The translations under genes were made by a program, and so were the position numbers. Positions 45,315 through 59,902 of a DNA stretch of 64,000 nt are shown one piece after another. Each line of letters opens with the position of its first letter. Position 1 is the stretch's first letter. The notes under the pieces are model-generated. The model was not told where the DNA came from and made no database searches. It worked only from the letters and a program-made list of their open reading frames with translations. Source of the DNA: Zobellella iuensis (GTDB lineage: Bacteria; Pseudomonadota; Gammaproteobacteria; Enterobacterales; Aeromonadaceae); NCBI RefSeq assembly GCF_016746085.1, contig NZ_JAERTZ010000028.1:1-64000 (forward strand). Direction: 5' to 3'.

Positions 45315-48300
45315 ATGGTTTACTCTTACACAGAGAAAAAACGCATTCGTAAGGACTTCGGTAAGCGTGACCAGGTCTTGGACACGCCTTACCTGCTGTC
45401 AATCCAGCTTGACTCCTTCAAACAGTTTATTGAAGCGGATCCTCAAGGCGAGTACGGTCTGGAAGCGGCTTTCCGCAGCGTTTTCCCTATCACTAGCTAT
45501 TCTGGCTCTGCCGAACTGCAGTATGTCAGTTTCCGCCTGGGTGAGCCCGTGTTTGACGTGCAAGAATGTCAAATCCGCGGCGTGACCTACTCGGCGCCGT
45601 TGCGCGTCAAGCTGCGTATGGTGCTGTACGACAGAGAAGCGGCTGCCGGCACTGTCAAGGACATCAAAGAGCAAGAAGTCTACATGGGCGAAATCCCGCT
45701 CATGACTGAAAACGGTACCTTCGTGATCAACGGTACCGAGCGGGTAATCGTCTCCCAGCTGCATCGCAGCCCGGGTGTGTTTTTCGATCACGATCGCGGC
45801 AAGACCCACTCCTCAGGTAAGGTCCTGTATAACGCCCGCGTGATCCCCTACCGTGGTTCCTGGCTCGATTTTGAGTTCGATCCCAAAGACAACCTCTTTG
45901 TGCGTATCGACCGTCGTCGCAAGCTGCCGGCGTCCATTATCCTGCGTGCCCTCGACTTCACTACCGAAGACATGCTCGCCACCTTCTTCGACACCACCAG
46001 GTTCGAAGTGGCCGATGGCAAGCTGATGATGGAGCTCAAGCCCGAGCGCCTGCGTGGTGAAACCGCGTCTTTCGACATCGTGGTCGATGGCGAAACCGTG
46101 GTGGAAACCGGTCGTCGCATTACCGCCCGCCATATCCGTCAACTGGAGAAGGCCGGCGTAGAACAAATTGAAGTGCCGGTGGAATATGCCGTCGGCAAGG
46201 TATCGGCCAAGGATTACATCAACGCCGATACCGGCGAAGTGATCGTCGCCGCCAACAGCGAACTGAGTCTGGAAAACCTGGCCAACCTGTCTGTGGCCGG
46301 CTTCAAGCAGTTCGAGACCCTGTTCACCAACGAGCTGGATCACGGCGCCTACATGTCCGAGACCCTGCGTATCGATTCCGCCAGCACCCGCCTCGAGGCG
46401 CTGGTGGAAATCTATCGCATGATGCGTCCCGGCGAGCCGCCCACCCGTGAAGCGGCCGAAACCCTGTTCGAGAACCTGTTCTTCTCCGAAGATCGCTACG
46501 ATCTGTCCACCGTGGGCCGGATGAAGTTCAACCGCCGCCTGTTCCGCGAGGAGCTGAACGGTCCGGGTACCCTGACCAAGTCCGATATCGTCGACGTGAT
46601 GAAGCAGCTGATCGCCATCCGTAACGGTAACGACGAGGTGGACGATATCGACCACCTGGGTAACCGCCGTATCCGTTCCGTCGGCGAAATGGCCGAGAAC
46701 CAGTTCCGCGTGGGCCTGGTACGGGTCGAGCGGGCGGTGAAAGAGCGCCTGTCCCTGGGTGATCTCGACACCCTGATGCCCCAGGACCTGATCAACGCCA
46801 AGCCGATTTCCGCCGCGGTGAAGGAGTTCTTCGGTTCCAGCCAGCTGTCCCAGTTTATGGACCAGAACAACCCGCTGTCGGAAGTGACCCACAAGCGCCG
46901 TATCTCGGCCCTGGGCCCGGGCGGTCTGACCCGTGAGCGTGCCGGCTTCGAAGTGCGTGACGTACACCCGACCCACTACGGCCGTCTGTGCCCCATCGAG
47001 ACCCCTGAAGGCCCGAACATCGGTCTGATCAACTCCCTGGCGTGCTATTCCCGCACCAACGAGTACGGTTTCCTCGAGACCCCGTACCGCAAGGTGATCG
47101 ACGGCAAGATCACCGACGAGGTGGATTACCTGTCCGCCATCGAGGAAGGTCATTTCGTGATCGCCCAGGCCAATGCCGCCACCGACGAGGAAGGTCGTCT
47201 GCTGGATGAGCTGGTGCCGTCCCGTCACAAGGGCGAAGCCACCTACATGAATGCCGATCAGGTCCAGTACATGGACGTGAGCCCGCAGCAGATCGTCTCG
47301 GTTGCCGCCTCGCTGATCCCCTTCCTCGAACACGATGACGCCAACCGGGCCCTGATGGGCTCGAACATGCAACGTCAGGCGGTGCCGACCCTGAAGGCGG
47401 ACAAGCCGCTGGTGGGTACCGGTATCGAACGTGCCGTGGCGGTGGACTCCGGTGTGACCGTGGTGGCCAAGCGTGGGGGTGTGGTCGATTACGTCGATGC
47501 TTCCCGCATCGTGGTCAAGGTCAACGAGGAAGAGATGCTGCCGGGCGAAGCCGGTATCGACATCTACAACCTGACCAAGTACACCCGTTCCAACCAGAAC
47601 ACCTGTATCAACCAGCGTCCTTGCGTGATGTCGGGCGAACGGGTGCTGGGCGGCGACGTACTGGCCGACGGCCCGTCCACCGACCTGGGTGAACTGGCGC
47701 TGGGTCAGAACCTGCGCGTGGCCTTCATGCCCTGGAACGGTTACAACTTCGAAGACTCCATCCTGCTGAGTGAGCGGCTGGTGCAGGAAGATCGCCTGAC
47801 CACCATTCACATTCAGGAGCTGTCCTGTATTTCCCGTGACACCAAGCTGGGCCCGGAAGAGATCACCGCCGATATCCCCAACGTGGGTGAAGCCGCGCTG
47901 AGCAAGCTGGACGAGTCCGGTATCGTCTATGTGGGGGCGGAAGTGAAGCCCGGCGATATCCTGGTCGGTAAGGTCACCCCCAAGGGTGAAAGCCAGCTGA
48001 CGCCGGAAGAGAAGCTGCTGCGTGCCATCTTCGGTGAGAAGGCGTCCGACGTGAAGGATTCTTCCCTGCGGGTACCCAACTCCGTGTACGGCACCGTCAT
48101 CGACGTGCAGGTCTTCACTCGCGACGGTGTGGAGAAGGACAAGCGCGCCCAGGACATCGAGCACATGCAGCTCAAGCAGGCCAAGAAGGATCTGACCGAA
48201 GAGTTCAGCATCCTGGAAGAGGGCATCTTTGCCCGCGCCCGTTCCGTGCTGATCGCCGCCGGTCTGAGCGCCGACAAGGTCGACAAGATTGCCCGTGCCA

Positions 48301-49343
48301 AGCTGCTGGAGCAGGCGGTGGACGACGAAGGCAAGCAGATCGAGCTGGAGCAGATCGCCGAGCAGTATGCCGAGCTGAAGGCCGACTTCGACAAGAAGTT
48401 TGAAAACAAGCGCCGCAAGATCACCCAGGGTGATGATCTGGCCCCGGGCGTGCTGAAGATAGTCAAGGTCTACCTGGCGGTGAAGCGTCGTATCCAGCCC
48501 GGTGACAAGATGGCCGGTCGTCACGGTAACAAGGGGGTTATCTCCACCATTGTTCCCATCGAAGACATGCCCCATGACGAATACGGCACCCCGGTCGATA
48601 TCGTGCTCAACCCGCTGGGCGTACCCTCGCGGATGAACATCGGTCAGATCCTTGAAACCCATATGGGCCTTGCTGCCAAGGGCATCGGCGAGAAAATCGA
48701 CCGCATGATCAAGGAGCAGCAGGAACTGGCCCGTCTGCGCGAATTCATCCAGGAAGTCTACAACCTGGGTGAGGGCGTGCGGCAGAAAGTGGACCTGTCC
48801 ACCTTCTCCGATGCGGAAGTCAAGGTGCTGGCCGAAAACCTGCGCAAAGGGATGCCGATTGCCACGCCGGCGTTTGACGGTGCCCGCGAGCACGAGATCA
48901 AGCGCCTGCTGAAGCTGGCGGATCTGCCCGAGTCGGGCCAGATCACCCTGTATGACGGTCGTACCGGTAACACCTTCGAGCGTCCGGTCACCGTGGGTTA
49001 CATGTACATGCTGAAGTTGAACCACCTGGTGGACGACAAGATGCATGCCCGTTCTACCGGTTCCTACAGTCTGGTTACCCAGCAGCCGCTGGGCGGTAAA
49101 GCCCAGTTCGGTGGTCAGCGTTTCGGGGAGATGGAAGTGTGGGCGCTGGAAGCTTACGGCGCCGCCTATACCCTGCAGGAAATGCTGACCGTCAAGTCGG
49201 ACGATGTCAACGGCCGGACCAAGATGTACAAGAACATCGTGGACGGCGATCACCGCATGGAGCCGGGCATGCCCGAGTCCTTCAATGTACTGTTGAAGGA
49301 AATCCGCTCCCTCGGTATCAACATCGAGCTGGAAGAAAGTTAA
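45315..49343 (+). CDS. rpoB: RNA polymerase subunit beta
   Basis: A 1342-residue subunit, the same length as in E. coli. The start at 45315 ([16 protein letters not shown]) follows GAGGAA; the frame opening at 45192 is leader. The rifampicin-pocket sequence [21 protein letters not shown] is wild type, with no known resistance change. It forms the catalytic core with the next gene. Confidence 0.99.
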   Translation: MVYSYTEKKRIRKDFGKRDQVLDTPYLLSIQLDSFKQFIEADPQGEYGLEAAFRSVFPITSYSGSAELQYVSFRLGEPVFDVQECQIRGVTYSAPLRVKLRMVLYDREAAAGTVKDIKEQEVYMGEIPLMTENGTFVINGTERVIVSQLHRSPGVFFDHDRGKTHSSGKVLYNARVIPYRGSWLDFEFDPKDNLFVRIDRRRKLPASIILRALDFTTEDMLATFFDTTRFEVADGKLMMELKPERLRGETASFDIVVDGETVVETGRRITARHIRQLEKAGVEQIEVPVEYAVGKVSAKDYINADTGEVIVAANSELSLENLANLSVAGFKQFETLFTNELDHGAYMSETLRIDSASTRLEALVEIYRMMRPGEPPTREAAETLFENLFFSEDRYDLSTVGRMKFNRRLFREELNGPGTLTKSDIVDVMKQLIAIRNGNDEVDDIDHLGNRRIRSVGEMAENQFRVGLVRVERAVKERLSLGDLDTLMPQDLINAKPISAAVKEFFGSSQLSQFMDQNNPLSEVTHKRRISALGPGGLTRERAGFEVRDVHPTHYGRLCPIETPEGPNIGLINSLACYSRTNEYGFLETPYRKVIDGKITDEVDYLSAIEEGHFVIAQANAATDEEGRLLDELVPSRHKGEATYMNADQVQYMDVSPQQIVSVAASLIPFLEHDDANRALMGSNMQRQAVPTLKADKPLVGTGIERAVAVDSGVTVVAKRGGVVDYVDASRIVVKVNEEEMLPGEAGIDIYNLTKYTRSNQNTCINQRPCVMSGERVLGGDVLADGPSTDLGELALGQNLRVAFMPWNGYNFEDSILLSERLVQEDRLTTIHIQELSCISRDTKLGPEEITADIPNVGEAALSKLDESGIVYVGAEVKPGDILVGKVTPKGESQLTPEEKLLRAIFGEKASDVKDSSLRVPNSVYGTVIDVQVFTRDGVEKDKRAQDIEHMQLKQAKKDLTEEFSILEEGIFARARSVLIAAGLSADKVDKIARAKLLEQAVDDEGKQIELEQIAEQYAELKADFDKKFENKRRKITQGDDLAPGVLKIVKVYLAVKRRIQPGDKMAGRHGNKGVISTIVPIEDMPHDEYGTPVDIVLNPLGVPSRMNIGQILETHMGLAAKGIGEKIDRMIKEQQELARLREFIQEVYNLGEGVRQKVDLSTFSDAEVKVLAENLRKGMPIATPAFDGAREHEIKRLLKLADLPESGQITLYDGRTGNTFERPVTVGYMYMLKLNHLVDDKMHARSTGSYSLVTQQPLGGKAQFGGQRFGEMEVWALEAYGAAYTLQEMLTVKSDDVNGRTKMYKNIVDGDHRMEPGMPESFNVLLKEIRSLGINIELEES

Positions 49344-49368
49344 GGCGACAGACTGCCTCGGAAATAAT

Positions 49369-49402
49369 GGCGCCCCCTTTTCCTTTGGGAAGGGGGAGCG
49401 CC
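49369..49402 (+). other. Hairpin between rpoB and rpoC
   Basis: GGCGC...GCGCC with an inner CCCCTT/AAGGGG stem and no T tract. Likely an RNA processing or stabilising hairpin. Confidence 0.55.
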
Positions 49403-49430
49403 CAGGTAGAACTCCTCACAGGAGACTAAC

Positions 49431-53639
<4,209 letters not shown>

Positions 53640-53663
53640 GTTATCTCGACTCGCTGATAAGAC

Positions 53664-53692
53664 AAGGGCTCCCGCAAGGGGGCCCTTTTTTA
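53664..53692 (+). terminator. Terminator of rpoBC
   Basis: AAGGGCTCCC and GGGGGCCCTT around GCAA, followed by six T residues. Confidence 0.9.
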
Positions 53693-53699
53693 TGGCTGC

Positions 53700-54467
53700 T
53701 TATCCATCGGGATCCTGTCTGACCCGAGCCAGCAGGCTGCCGATGCGCTGACGGGCGTCGAAACTGGCCAGGGCCTGCTGAAAGTAATCGATTTCCCGGC
53801 TTATGGTCCGGTGGATCCGCTCCTGCTGGGGAGCCTTCAGCAGGGCTTTGCTGTGGAGCAGGGCCTGGGCGGGCTTGGCCGCCAGCCGACGGGCGGCTGC
53901 TTCGAGCCGGGGCTGCAATTCGGCGGCCGGCAGCACCTGGTTGGCCAGCCCCCAGTCGCAGGCGGTAGCGGCATCCAGCGCATCGCCCAGCAGCAACAGC
54001 TGGCAGGCGCGCACATGGCCGATACGCTGGGGCAGCAGCAGGCTGGAGGCAAACTCCGGCACCAGGCCCAGATCGATAAAAGGAAAGCGCAGTCGGGCGT
54101 TGTCGCCGAGATAGACCAGGTCCATATGCAGCAGCAGGGTGGCGCCGATGCCTACCGCATGGCCCTGCACCGCGGCCAGCAGTGGCTTGGGACAGTCGGC
54201 GAGGGCGTGCAGCAGGCTGATGATGGGGTGGTCGGAACCGAGTTCGGGATTGTCGAGAAAATCCGCCAGATCGTTGCCTGCGCAAAAGTCCGCCCCCTGG
54301 GCGCTCAGTACTATGACCTGAACCGTCTCGTCCCGGATCGCGGTCTGCAGCTGGTTATTGAGCTCCCGGTACATGTCCATATTCAGGGCGTTACGTTTTT
54401 CCGGGCGGTTAATGGAGAGATGGCAGATCCCTGCCATCTCCCGGCTCACCAATAAGGTCATGGCCAT
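53700..54467 (-). CDS. Enoyl-CoA hydratase/isomerase family protein
   Basis: A 255-residue crotonase. The oxyanion-hole blocks are SAQGADFCAGNDLADFLD and VQGHAVGIGATLLLHMDLVYLGD, and the glutamate in DLGLVPEFASSLLLP is in the position used by delta3-delta2-enoyl-CoA isomerases. The first hydratase glutamate is not apparent, so an isomerase is as likely as a hydratase. Convergent with rpoC; divergent from the copper chaperone gene. Confidence 0.85.
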   Translation of the reverse strand: MAMTLLVSREMAGICHLSINRPEKRNALNMDMYRELNNQLQTAIRDETVQVIVLSAQGADFCAGNDLADFLDNPELGSDHPIISLLHALADCPKPLLAAVQGHAVGIGATLLLHMDLVYLGDNARLRFPFIDLGLVPEFASSLLLPQRIGHVRACQLLLLGDALDAATACDWGLANQVLPAAELQPRLEAAARRLAAKPAQALLHSKALLKAPQQERIHRTISREIDYFQQALASFDARQRIGSLLARVRQDPDG

Positions 54468-54545
54468 TCCTTATGCGATGGGTCATGGTTTAAAGCTTGC
54501 CGCTGGGATAAGCTTTGTGCTCTTTTCTGCACAAGGAAAACACAG

Positions 54546-55004
54546 ATGAAAAAAGTCGGATACCTTTTTGCTCTGGTTTTGTTAACCGGCCCCAGTTGGG
54601 CACAGGTAATCGTCAGCGAGGGCTATGTGCGGGCGACCCCGCCCATGGGGCCCAATACCGCCGCCTTTATGCAGCTGGAGAACGGCGGCGACCGGGATCT
54701 GGCGCTGGTGAGCGCGGCTTCGCCCCAGGCGGAGAAGGTGGAGCTGCACACCGTGCTGGAGCAGGACGGGGTGATGCGGATGCGGGAAGTGGAGCGGATA
54801 GCGGTGCCGGCCGGTGACGCGGTCAGCCTGCAGCCGGGCGGCCTGCACATCATGTTGCTGGGGGTGAAACAGCCGCTGGCGGCGGGGGATGAGGTCAGCC
54901 TGGAGCTGCGCTGGGACAACGGCGACACCGAGCAGTTGCTCCTGCCGGTGAAGGATATCCGCACCCAATCCCAGGCGGCTCATGGACATGACCATCATCA
55001 TTAA
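54546..55004 (+). CDS. Periplasmic copper chaperone PCu(A)C
   Basis: A 152-residue secreted protein with a signal peptide ending near SWA (residue about 19). It carries the H...M...H-x-M copper(I) motif: H in KVELHTVLEQ, M residues in VMRMREVERI and HIM in GGLHIMLLG. The His-rich C terminus (AAHGHDHHH) may add metal binding. PCu(A)C proteins deliver copper to cytochrome oxidase. No oxidase gene is near. Confidence 0.88.
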   Translation: MKKVGYLFALVLLTGPSWAQVIVSEGYVRATPPMGPNTAAFMQLENGGDRDLALVSAASPQAEKVELHTVLEQDGVMRMREVERIAVPAGDAVSLQPGGLHIMLLGVKQPLAAGDEVSLELRWDNGDTEQLLLPVKDIRTQSQAAHGHDHHH

Positions 55005-55046
55005 GGGGGCGAGCCGGCAAGCCAAGGCTTGTTATTACCCGATGAT

Positions 55047-55066
55047 ATAAAAAATCATCTTTTATT
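55047..55066 (+). promoter_or_regulatory. Candidate CysB site upstream of cysJ
   Basis: ATAAAAAATCATCTTTTATT, an imperfect palindrome that matches 59821-59840 upstream of cysG at 19 of 20 positions. It lies just upstream of a possible promoter (TTGACC, 17 bases, TATCTG at 55105), a position suited to an activator such as CysB. Confidence 0.5.
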
Positions 55067-55130
55067 CTTTATTGTTGTCCGTTGACCTGGCATAAGCTAT
55101 CCCTTATCTGGAAAAGTGGAAGTCAATGTC

Positions 55131-56933
55131 ATGCTTTTAAAGGAACTCGCGGCGGCAGCCAGCCCGCTCAATGAACAACAAGTCCATAAGCTCACTCAGG
55201 TGGCTGCCGAGCTGAGTGCCACCCAGCTGGCCTGGGTCAGCGGTTATTTCTACGGTATCAGCCAGCAGGCCCAGGGCCTGCCGGTGGCCACCCCCGCGGC
55301 GGCGGCCCAGCCGGCCGGCAAGGTGACCATCCTCTATGCGTCCCAGACCGGCAACGCCAAGGGCGTGGCCGAGGCGCTCAAGGCCCAGGCCGACGCCGCC
55401 GGGGTCGCGGCGGAGCTGTTCAACGTGGCCGACTACAAGGTCAAGCAGCTCAAGAAAGAGACCCATGTGTTGATCGTCACCAGCACCAACGGCGAGGGCG
55501 AGCCGCCCGATGACGCCATCGAGTTCCACAAGCAGCTCAAGGGCGGCAAGGTGGGCAAGCTCGAGGGCCTGCATTACGGCGTACTGGCCCTGGGCGACTC
55601 CTCCTACGAGTTTTTCTGCCAGACCGGCAAGGACTTCGACGACTACCTGGCCAAGGCCGGCGCCACCCGCCTGCTGGAGCGCATCGACTGCGACGTGGAC
55701 TACGAAGGCGCCGCCGAGGGCTGGAACAAATCGGCCGTGGGCCTGCTGAAGGACGCGCTGCAGGTGGAGGCGGCCAACCATGCCGCTCCCGTGGTCAGCC
55801 TGACCCATGGCGCCGCCAGCCTCTACAGCAAGAAGCACCCCTTCGCCGCCGAGCTGGTCACCAACCAGAAGATCACCGGCCGGGACTCCGACAAGGACAT
55901 CCGTCATATCGAGATCTCCCTGGAAGGCTCCGATCTCCGCTACCGGCCCGGTGACGCCCTGGGCGTCTGGTTCAGCAACGACGAGGCCCTGGTGGATGCC
56001 CTGCTGGCCCAGCTGGGCGTGGCCGCCGACGCCAAGGTCAAGGTGGACGACGAACTGCTCTCCATCCGCGAGGCCCTGCTCCACCACTACGAGCTGACTC
56101 AGGGCTACGCCGGCTTCGTGCAGGCCTATGCCGAGTTGTCCGGTGCCAAGAAGCTGCAGAAGCTGGCACAGGACAAGGCCGCCCTGCGCGAGTACTGCGC
56201 CAGCCACCAGATCCTGGACATAGTCCGGGAGAAGAAGACCAAGCTCACCGCCGAACAACTGCAGGGCGCCCTGCGCCGGCTGACGCCGCGGCTCTATTCC
56301 ATCGCCTCCGCCCAGGCCGAGGTGGAGGAAGAAGTCCACCTGACCGTGGGCGTGGTGCGCTACGACAACAAGGGCGAGCCCCGTGCCGGTGGCGCCTCTT
56401 CCTTCCTGGCCGATCGGCTGGCCGAGGGCGGCCAGGTGCGGGTGTTCGTGGAGCACAACGACAACTTCCGCCTGCCCGCCGACGACAGCACCCCGGTGAT
56501 CATGGTGGGCCCGGGCACCGGCATCGCCCCCTTCCGCGCCTTTATGCAGGAGCGGGAAGCGCGGGACGCCGAGGGCAAGAACTGGCTGTTCTTCGGCAAC
56601 CCCCACTTCACCCAGGACTTCCTCTACCAGCTGGAGTGGCAGCGTTACGTCAAGTCCGGCCTGCTGAACAGGATCTCCCTGGCGTTCAGCCGGGATCAGG
56701 CCGACAAGGTCTATGTGCAGCACAAGCTCAGGCAGCAGGGGGCCGAGGTCTATGCCTGGCTGGAGCAGGGCGCCCATTTCTACGTCTGCGGCGATGCCAA
56801 CAAGATGGCCAAGGACGTGCACGAGGCCCTGATCGAGCTGGTGGCCGAGCACGGCAACAAGAGCCGTGAGCAGGCCGAAGAATATGTCGATGCGCTGCGC
56901 AGCGCCAAGCGTTACCAAAGGGATGTTTACTAA
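55131..56933 (+). CDS. cysJ: Sulfite reductase flavoprotein subunit
   Basis: A 600-residue subunit passing electrons from NADPH to the CysI hemoprotein. FMN domain ([28 protein letters not shown]), FAD domain ([22 protein letters not shown]) and NADPH domain ([18 protein letters not shown]). The ATG at 55131 is preferred over the GTG at 55116. First gene of cysJIH. Confidence 0.97.
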   Translation: MLLKELAAAASPLNEQQVHKLTQVAAELSATQLAWVSGYFYGISQQAQGLPVATPAAAAQPAGKVTILYASQTGNAKGVAEALKAQADAAGVAAELFNVADYKVKQLKKETHVLIVTSTNGEGEPPDDAIEFHKQLKGGKVGKLEGLHYGVLALGDSSYEFFCQTGKDFDDYLAKAGATRLLERIDCDVDYEGAAEGWNKSAVGLLKDALQVEAANHAAPVVSLTHGAASLYSKKHPFAAELVTNQKITGRDSDKDIRHIEISLEGSDLRYRPGDALGVWFSNDEALVDALLAQLGVAADAKVKVDDELLSIREALLHHYELTQGYAGFVQAYAELSGAKKLQKLAQDKAALREYCASHQILDIVREKKTKLTAEQLQGALRRLTPRLYSIASAQAEVEEEVHLTVGVVRYDNKGEPRAGGASSFLADRLAEGGQVRVFVEHNDNFRLPADDSTPVIMVGPGTGIAPFRAFMQEREARDAEGKNWLFFGNPHFTQDFLYQLEWQRYVKSGLLNRISLAFSRDQADKVYVQHKLRQQGAEVYAWLEQGAHFYVCGDANKMAKDVHEALIELVAEHGNKSREQAEEYVDALRSAKRYQRDVY

Positions 56934-56934
56934 G

Positions 56935-58626
56935 ATGAGCGAACAAAAACTGTCCGATAACGAACGCCTCAAGGGGCAGAGCAATTTTCTGCGCGGTACC
57001 ATCACCCAGGATCTGCAGGACGAACTGACCGGCGGCTTCAACGGCGACAACTTCATGCTGATCCGCTTCCACGGCATGTACCAGCAGGACGACCGCGACA
57101 TCCGCAACGAGCGCACCGCCCAGAAGCTGGAGCCGCTGCACAACGTCATGCTGCGCGCCCGCCTGCCCGGCGGCATCATCAGCCCCAAGCAGTGGCTGGT
57201 GATCGACCGGTTCGCGGAAGAAAGCACCATGTACGGCAGCATCCGCCTGACCACCCGCCAGACCTTCCAGTTCCATGGCGTGCTCAAGCGTGACATCAAG
57301 CACATGCACCAGACCCTGAACAGCACCGGTATCGACTCCATCGCCACCGCCGGCGACGTCAACCGCAACGTGCTGTGCACCAGCAACCCGGTGGAATCCG
57401 AGCTGCATCAGGAAGCCTACGACTGGGCCAAGAAGATCTCCGAGCACCTGTTGCCCAAGACCCGGGCCTACCTGGAGATCTGGCTGGACGGCGAGCGCCT
57501 GGACACCCCGGACCAGGAGCCGATCCTGGGTTCTACCTACCTGCCGCGCAAGTTCAAGACCACGGTAGTGATCCCGCCCCAGAACGACGTGGACGTGCAC
57601 GCCAACGATCTGAACTTCGTGGCCATCGCCGACAACGGCAAGCTGGTGGGCTTCAACGTGCTGGTGGGCGGCGGCCTGGCCATGACCCACGGCGACACCG
57701 CCACCTATCCGCGCCAGGCCACCGACTTCGGTTTTATCCCGCTGTCCCACACCCTGGCGGTGGCGGAAGCCGTGGTCACCACCCAGCGCGACATGGGCAA
57801 CCGGGTCGAGCGCAAGAACGCCAAGACCAAGTACACCCTGGAGCGGGTGGGCGTGGAGGTGTTCAAGGCCGAGGTGGAGAAGCGGGCCGGCATCCAGTTC
57901 GCCGAAAGCCGCCCCTATGAATTTACCGGCCGCGGCGACCGCTTCGGCTGGGTGGACGGCATCGACGGCAAGCAGCACCTGACCCTGTTTATCGAGAACG
58001 GCCGCATCCTGGACTTCCCCGGCAAGCCGCTGAAGACCGGCCTGCGTGAAATCGCCAAGATACACAAGGGCGACTTCCGCCTGACCGCCAACCAGAACCT
58101 GATCATCGCCGGCGTGCCCAAGAAGGACAAGGCCAAGATCGAGAAGCTGGCCCGGGCTCACGGCCTGATCGACGACACCGTCTCCGAGCAGCGCAAGGAT
58201 TCCATGGCCTGCGTGGCGCTGCCCACCTGCCCGCTGGCGATGGCCGAAGCCGAGCGCTTCCTGCCCGAGTTCGTCACCGAGATCGAAGGCGTGCTGGCCA
58301 AACACGGGGTGACCGACGACAGCATCATCTTCCGGGTCACCGGCTGCCCCAACGGCTGCGGCCGCGCCATGCTGGCCGAGATCGGCCTGGTGGGCAAGGC
58401 GCCCGGGCGCTACAACCTGCACCTGGGCGGCAACCGGGAAGGCACCCGCATTCCGCGCATGTACAAGGAAAACATCACCGACCGCCAGATCCTGGAGGAC
58501 ATCGACGCCCTGGTGGGCCGCTGGGCCAAGGAGCGGGAAGCGGGCGAAGGGTTCGGTGACTTTGTGATCCGCGCCGGCATCATAGCGCCGGTGGTGGACT
58601 CCGCGAGGGACTTTTATGCCGTATAG
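56935..58626 (+). CDS. cysI: Sulfite reductase hemoprotein subunit
   Basis: A 563-residue siroheme/4Fe-4S enzyme reducing sulfite to sulfide. The cluster cysteines are in [21 protein letters not shown] and [24 protein letters not shown]. It begins one base after the cysJ stop and overlaps cysH by 11 bases. Siroheme is provided by cysG downstream. Confidence 0.97.
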   Translation: MSEQKLSDNERLKGQSNFLRGTITQDLQDELTGGFNGDNFMLIRFHGMYQQDDRDIRNERTAQKLEPLHNVMLRARLPGGIISPKQWLVIDRFAEESTMYGSIRLTTRQTFQFHGVLKRDIKHMHQTLNSTGIDSIATAGDVNRNVLCTSNPVESELHQEAYDWAKKISEHLLPKTRAYLEIWLDGERLDTPDQEPILGSTYLPRKFKTTVVIPPQNDVDVHANDLNFVAIADNGKLVGFNVLVGGGLAMTHGDTATYPRQATDFGFIPLSHTLAVAEAVVTTQRDMGNRVERKNAKTKYTLERVGVEVFKAEVEKRAGIQFAESRPYEFTGRGDRFGWVDGIDGKQHLTLFIENGRILDFPGKPLKTGLREIAKIHKGDFRLTANQNLIIAGVPKKDKAKIEKLARAHGLIDDTVSEQRKDSMACVALPTCPLAMAEAERFLPEFVTEIEGVLAKHGVTDDSIIFRVTGCPNGCGRAMLAEIGLVGKAPGRYNLHLGGNREGTRIPRMYKENITDRQILEDIDALVGRWAKEREAGEGFGDFVIRAGIIAPVVDSARDFYAV

Positions 58627-59383
58627 CCTGCTACCCAGCCTGGAAGAGCTGAACTGCCTGTCCCGTGCCGATCAAGCGGAGGCCCTGGCCCCGCTTAATC
58701 AGGAGCTGGCGGCCATGAGCGCACCCGAGCGGGTGCGCTGGGCGCTGGAAACCCTGGAAGGGGAGCATGTGCTCTCCTCCAGTTTCGGCATCCAGGCGGC
58801 GGTGATGCTGCACCTGGTGACCCGGGAAAAAGCGGATACCCCGGTGATCCTGACCGATACCGGCTACCTCTTCCCCGAGACCTACCGCTTTATCGACGAA
58901 CTGACCGAGCGGCTGCAGCTTAACCTCAGGATCTACCGGGCCCAGACCTCCGCCGCCTGGCAGGAAGCCCGCCATGGTAAATTGTGGGAGCAAGGGGTCG
59001 AGGGCATCAGCCGCTACAACCAGATCAACAAGGTGGAGCCGATGCAGCGGGCGTTGCGCGAGCTCAAGGCCGGTACCTGGTTTTCCGGCCTGCGCCGCAG
59101 CCAGTCCGATACCCGGGGCGGCCTGCAGGTCCTTGGGCTCCAGAATGGCCTGTTCAAGTTCCTGCCGATTATCGACTGGAGCAATAAAGATGTGCATTAT
59201 TACCTGAAGGAATTCGACCTTCCCTATCACCCCCTGTGGGAACAGGGATATGTCTCGGTCGGCGATGTGCAGACCACGGCCAAGTGGGAGCCGGGCATGA
59301 GCGAGGCGGATACCCGTTTCTTCGGTATGAAGCGGGAGTGTGGTCTTCACGAACCCCAGGAAGCCGACGGTAGCGGTATCTGA
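58616..59383 (+). CDS. cysH: PAPS reductase
   Basis: A 255-residue enzyme making sulfite from 3'-phosphoadenylylsulfate with thioredoxin. PP-loop [14 protein letters not shown], then [13 protein letters not shown] and [10 protein letters not shown]. The C-terminal catalytic cysteine is in KRECGLHE. The paired-cysteine motifs of APS reductases with an iron-sulfur cluster are absent, so PAPS is the likely substrate. Confidence 0.95.
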   Translation: MPYSLLPSLEELNCLSRADQAEALAPLNQELAAMSAPERVRWALETLEGEHVLSSSFGIQAAVMLHLVTREKADTPVILTDTGYLFPETYRFIDELTERLQLNLRIYRAQTSAAWQEARHGKLWEQGVEGISRYNQINKVEPMQRALRELKAGTWFSGLRRSQSDTRGGLQVLGLQNGLFKFLPIIDWSNKDVHYYLKEFDLPYHPLWEQGYVSVGDVQTTAKWEPGMSEADTRFFGMKRECGLHEPQEADGSGI

Positions 59384-59409
59384 CCTGCGGCTCCGGACAA
59401 GGAGAAATC

Positions 59410-59811
59410 ATGCAGGTACAGGACATCATGACCCGGCGGCTCGCCACCGTGCATCAGGACGATCGGCTGGAGATGGTACGGGAGATTTTCGAACAGGCGC
59501 CGTTTCGCCATCTGCTGGTGGTGGATGATGCGGATCGGTTGTGCGGGGTGATCACTCACGCCGATATGTATCGGGCCCTGAGTCCCTATCTGGCGACCGA
59601 TGCGGAGCTGGAACGCGACCGTGATACCTTACAGCGGCGGGCCCATCAGGTGATGAGCCGCAACCCGGTGACCATAGCACCCGAGACCGGGCTGGATACT
59701 GCCGCCGCCCTGCTGCTGGAACACCAGATCAGCTGTCTGCCGGTGGTGGCGGAAGATCGGCTGCAGGGGGTCATCTCCTGGAAGGATCTGCTGCGCACCC
59801 TTATAAAATAA
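59410..59811 (+). CDS. CBS-domain protein in the cys cluster
   Basis: A 133-residue protein of two CBS motifs (APFRHLLVVDDADRLCGVITHADMYRALS; HQISCLPVVAEDRLQGVISWKDLLRTL). It starts 26 bases after cysH behind GGAGAAATC, with no terminator between, so it is probably cotranscribed with cysJIH. A nucleotide-sensing role for sulfate assimilation, which consumes ATP and NADPH, would be a guess. Confidence 0.85.
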   Translation: MQVQDIMTRRLATVHQDDRLEMVREIFEQAPFRHLLVVDDADRLCGVITHADMYRALSPYLATDAELERDRDTLQRRAHQVMSRNPVTIAPETGLDTAAALLLEHQISCLPVVAEDRLQGVISWKDLLRTLIK

Positions 59812-59819
59812 CCATAAAG

Positions 59820-59840
59820 AATAAAAAATCATTTTTTATT
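59820..59840 (+). promoter_or_regulatory. Candidate CysB site upstream of cysG
   Basis: A perfect palindrome: arms AATAAAAAAT and ATTTTTTATT around a central C. It sits directly upstream of the -35 region of a possible promoter (TATAGT at 59866-59871). See also 55047-55066. Confidence 0.5.
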
Positions 59841-59902
59841 ATTTTGTGGGATAAGTATTTCTGTCTATAGTCGGTTTATCTCAATGGATAAGCGGAACGG
59901 CC

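Noticed and set aside
45813..49253. A 1146-codon frame antisense to rpoB (and similar ones opposite rpoC and tuf)
   Set aside because: Caused by strong codon bias in highly expressed genes. The translation has no conserved motif.
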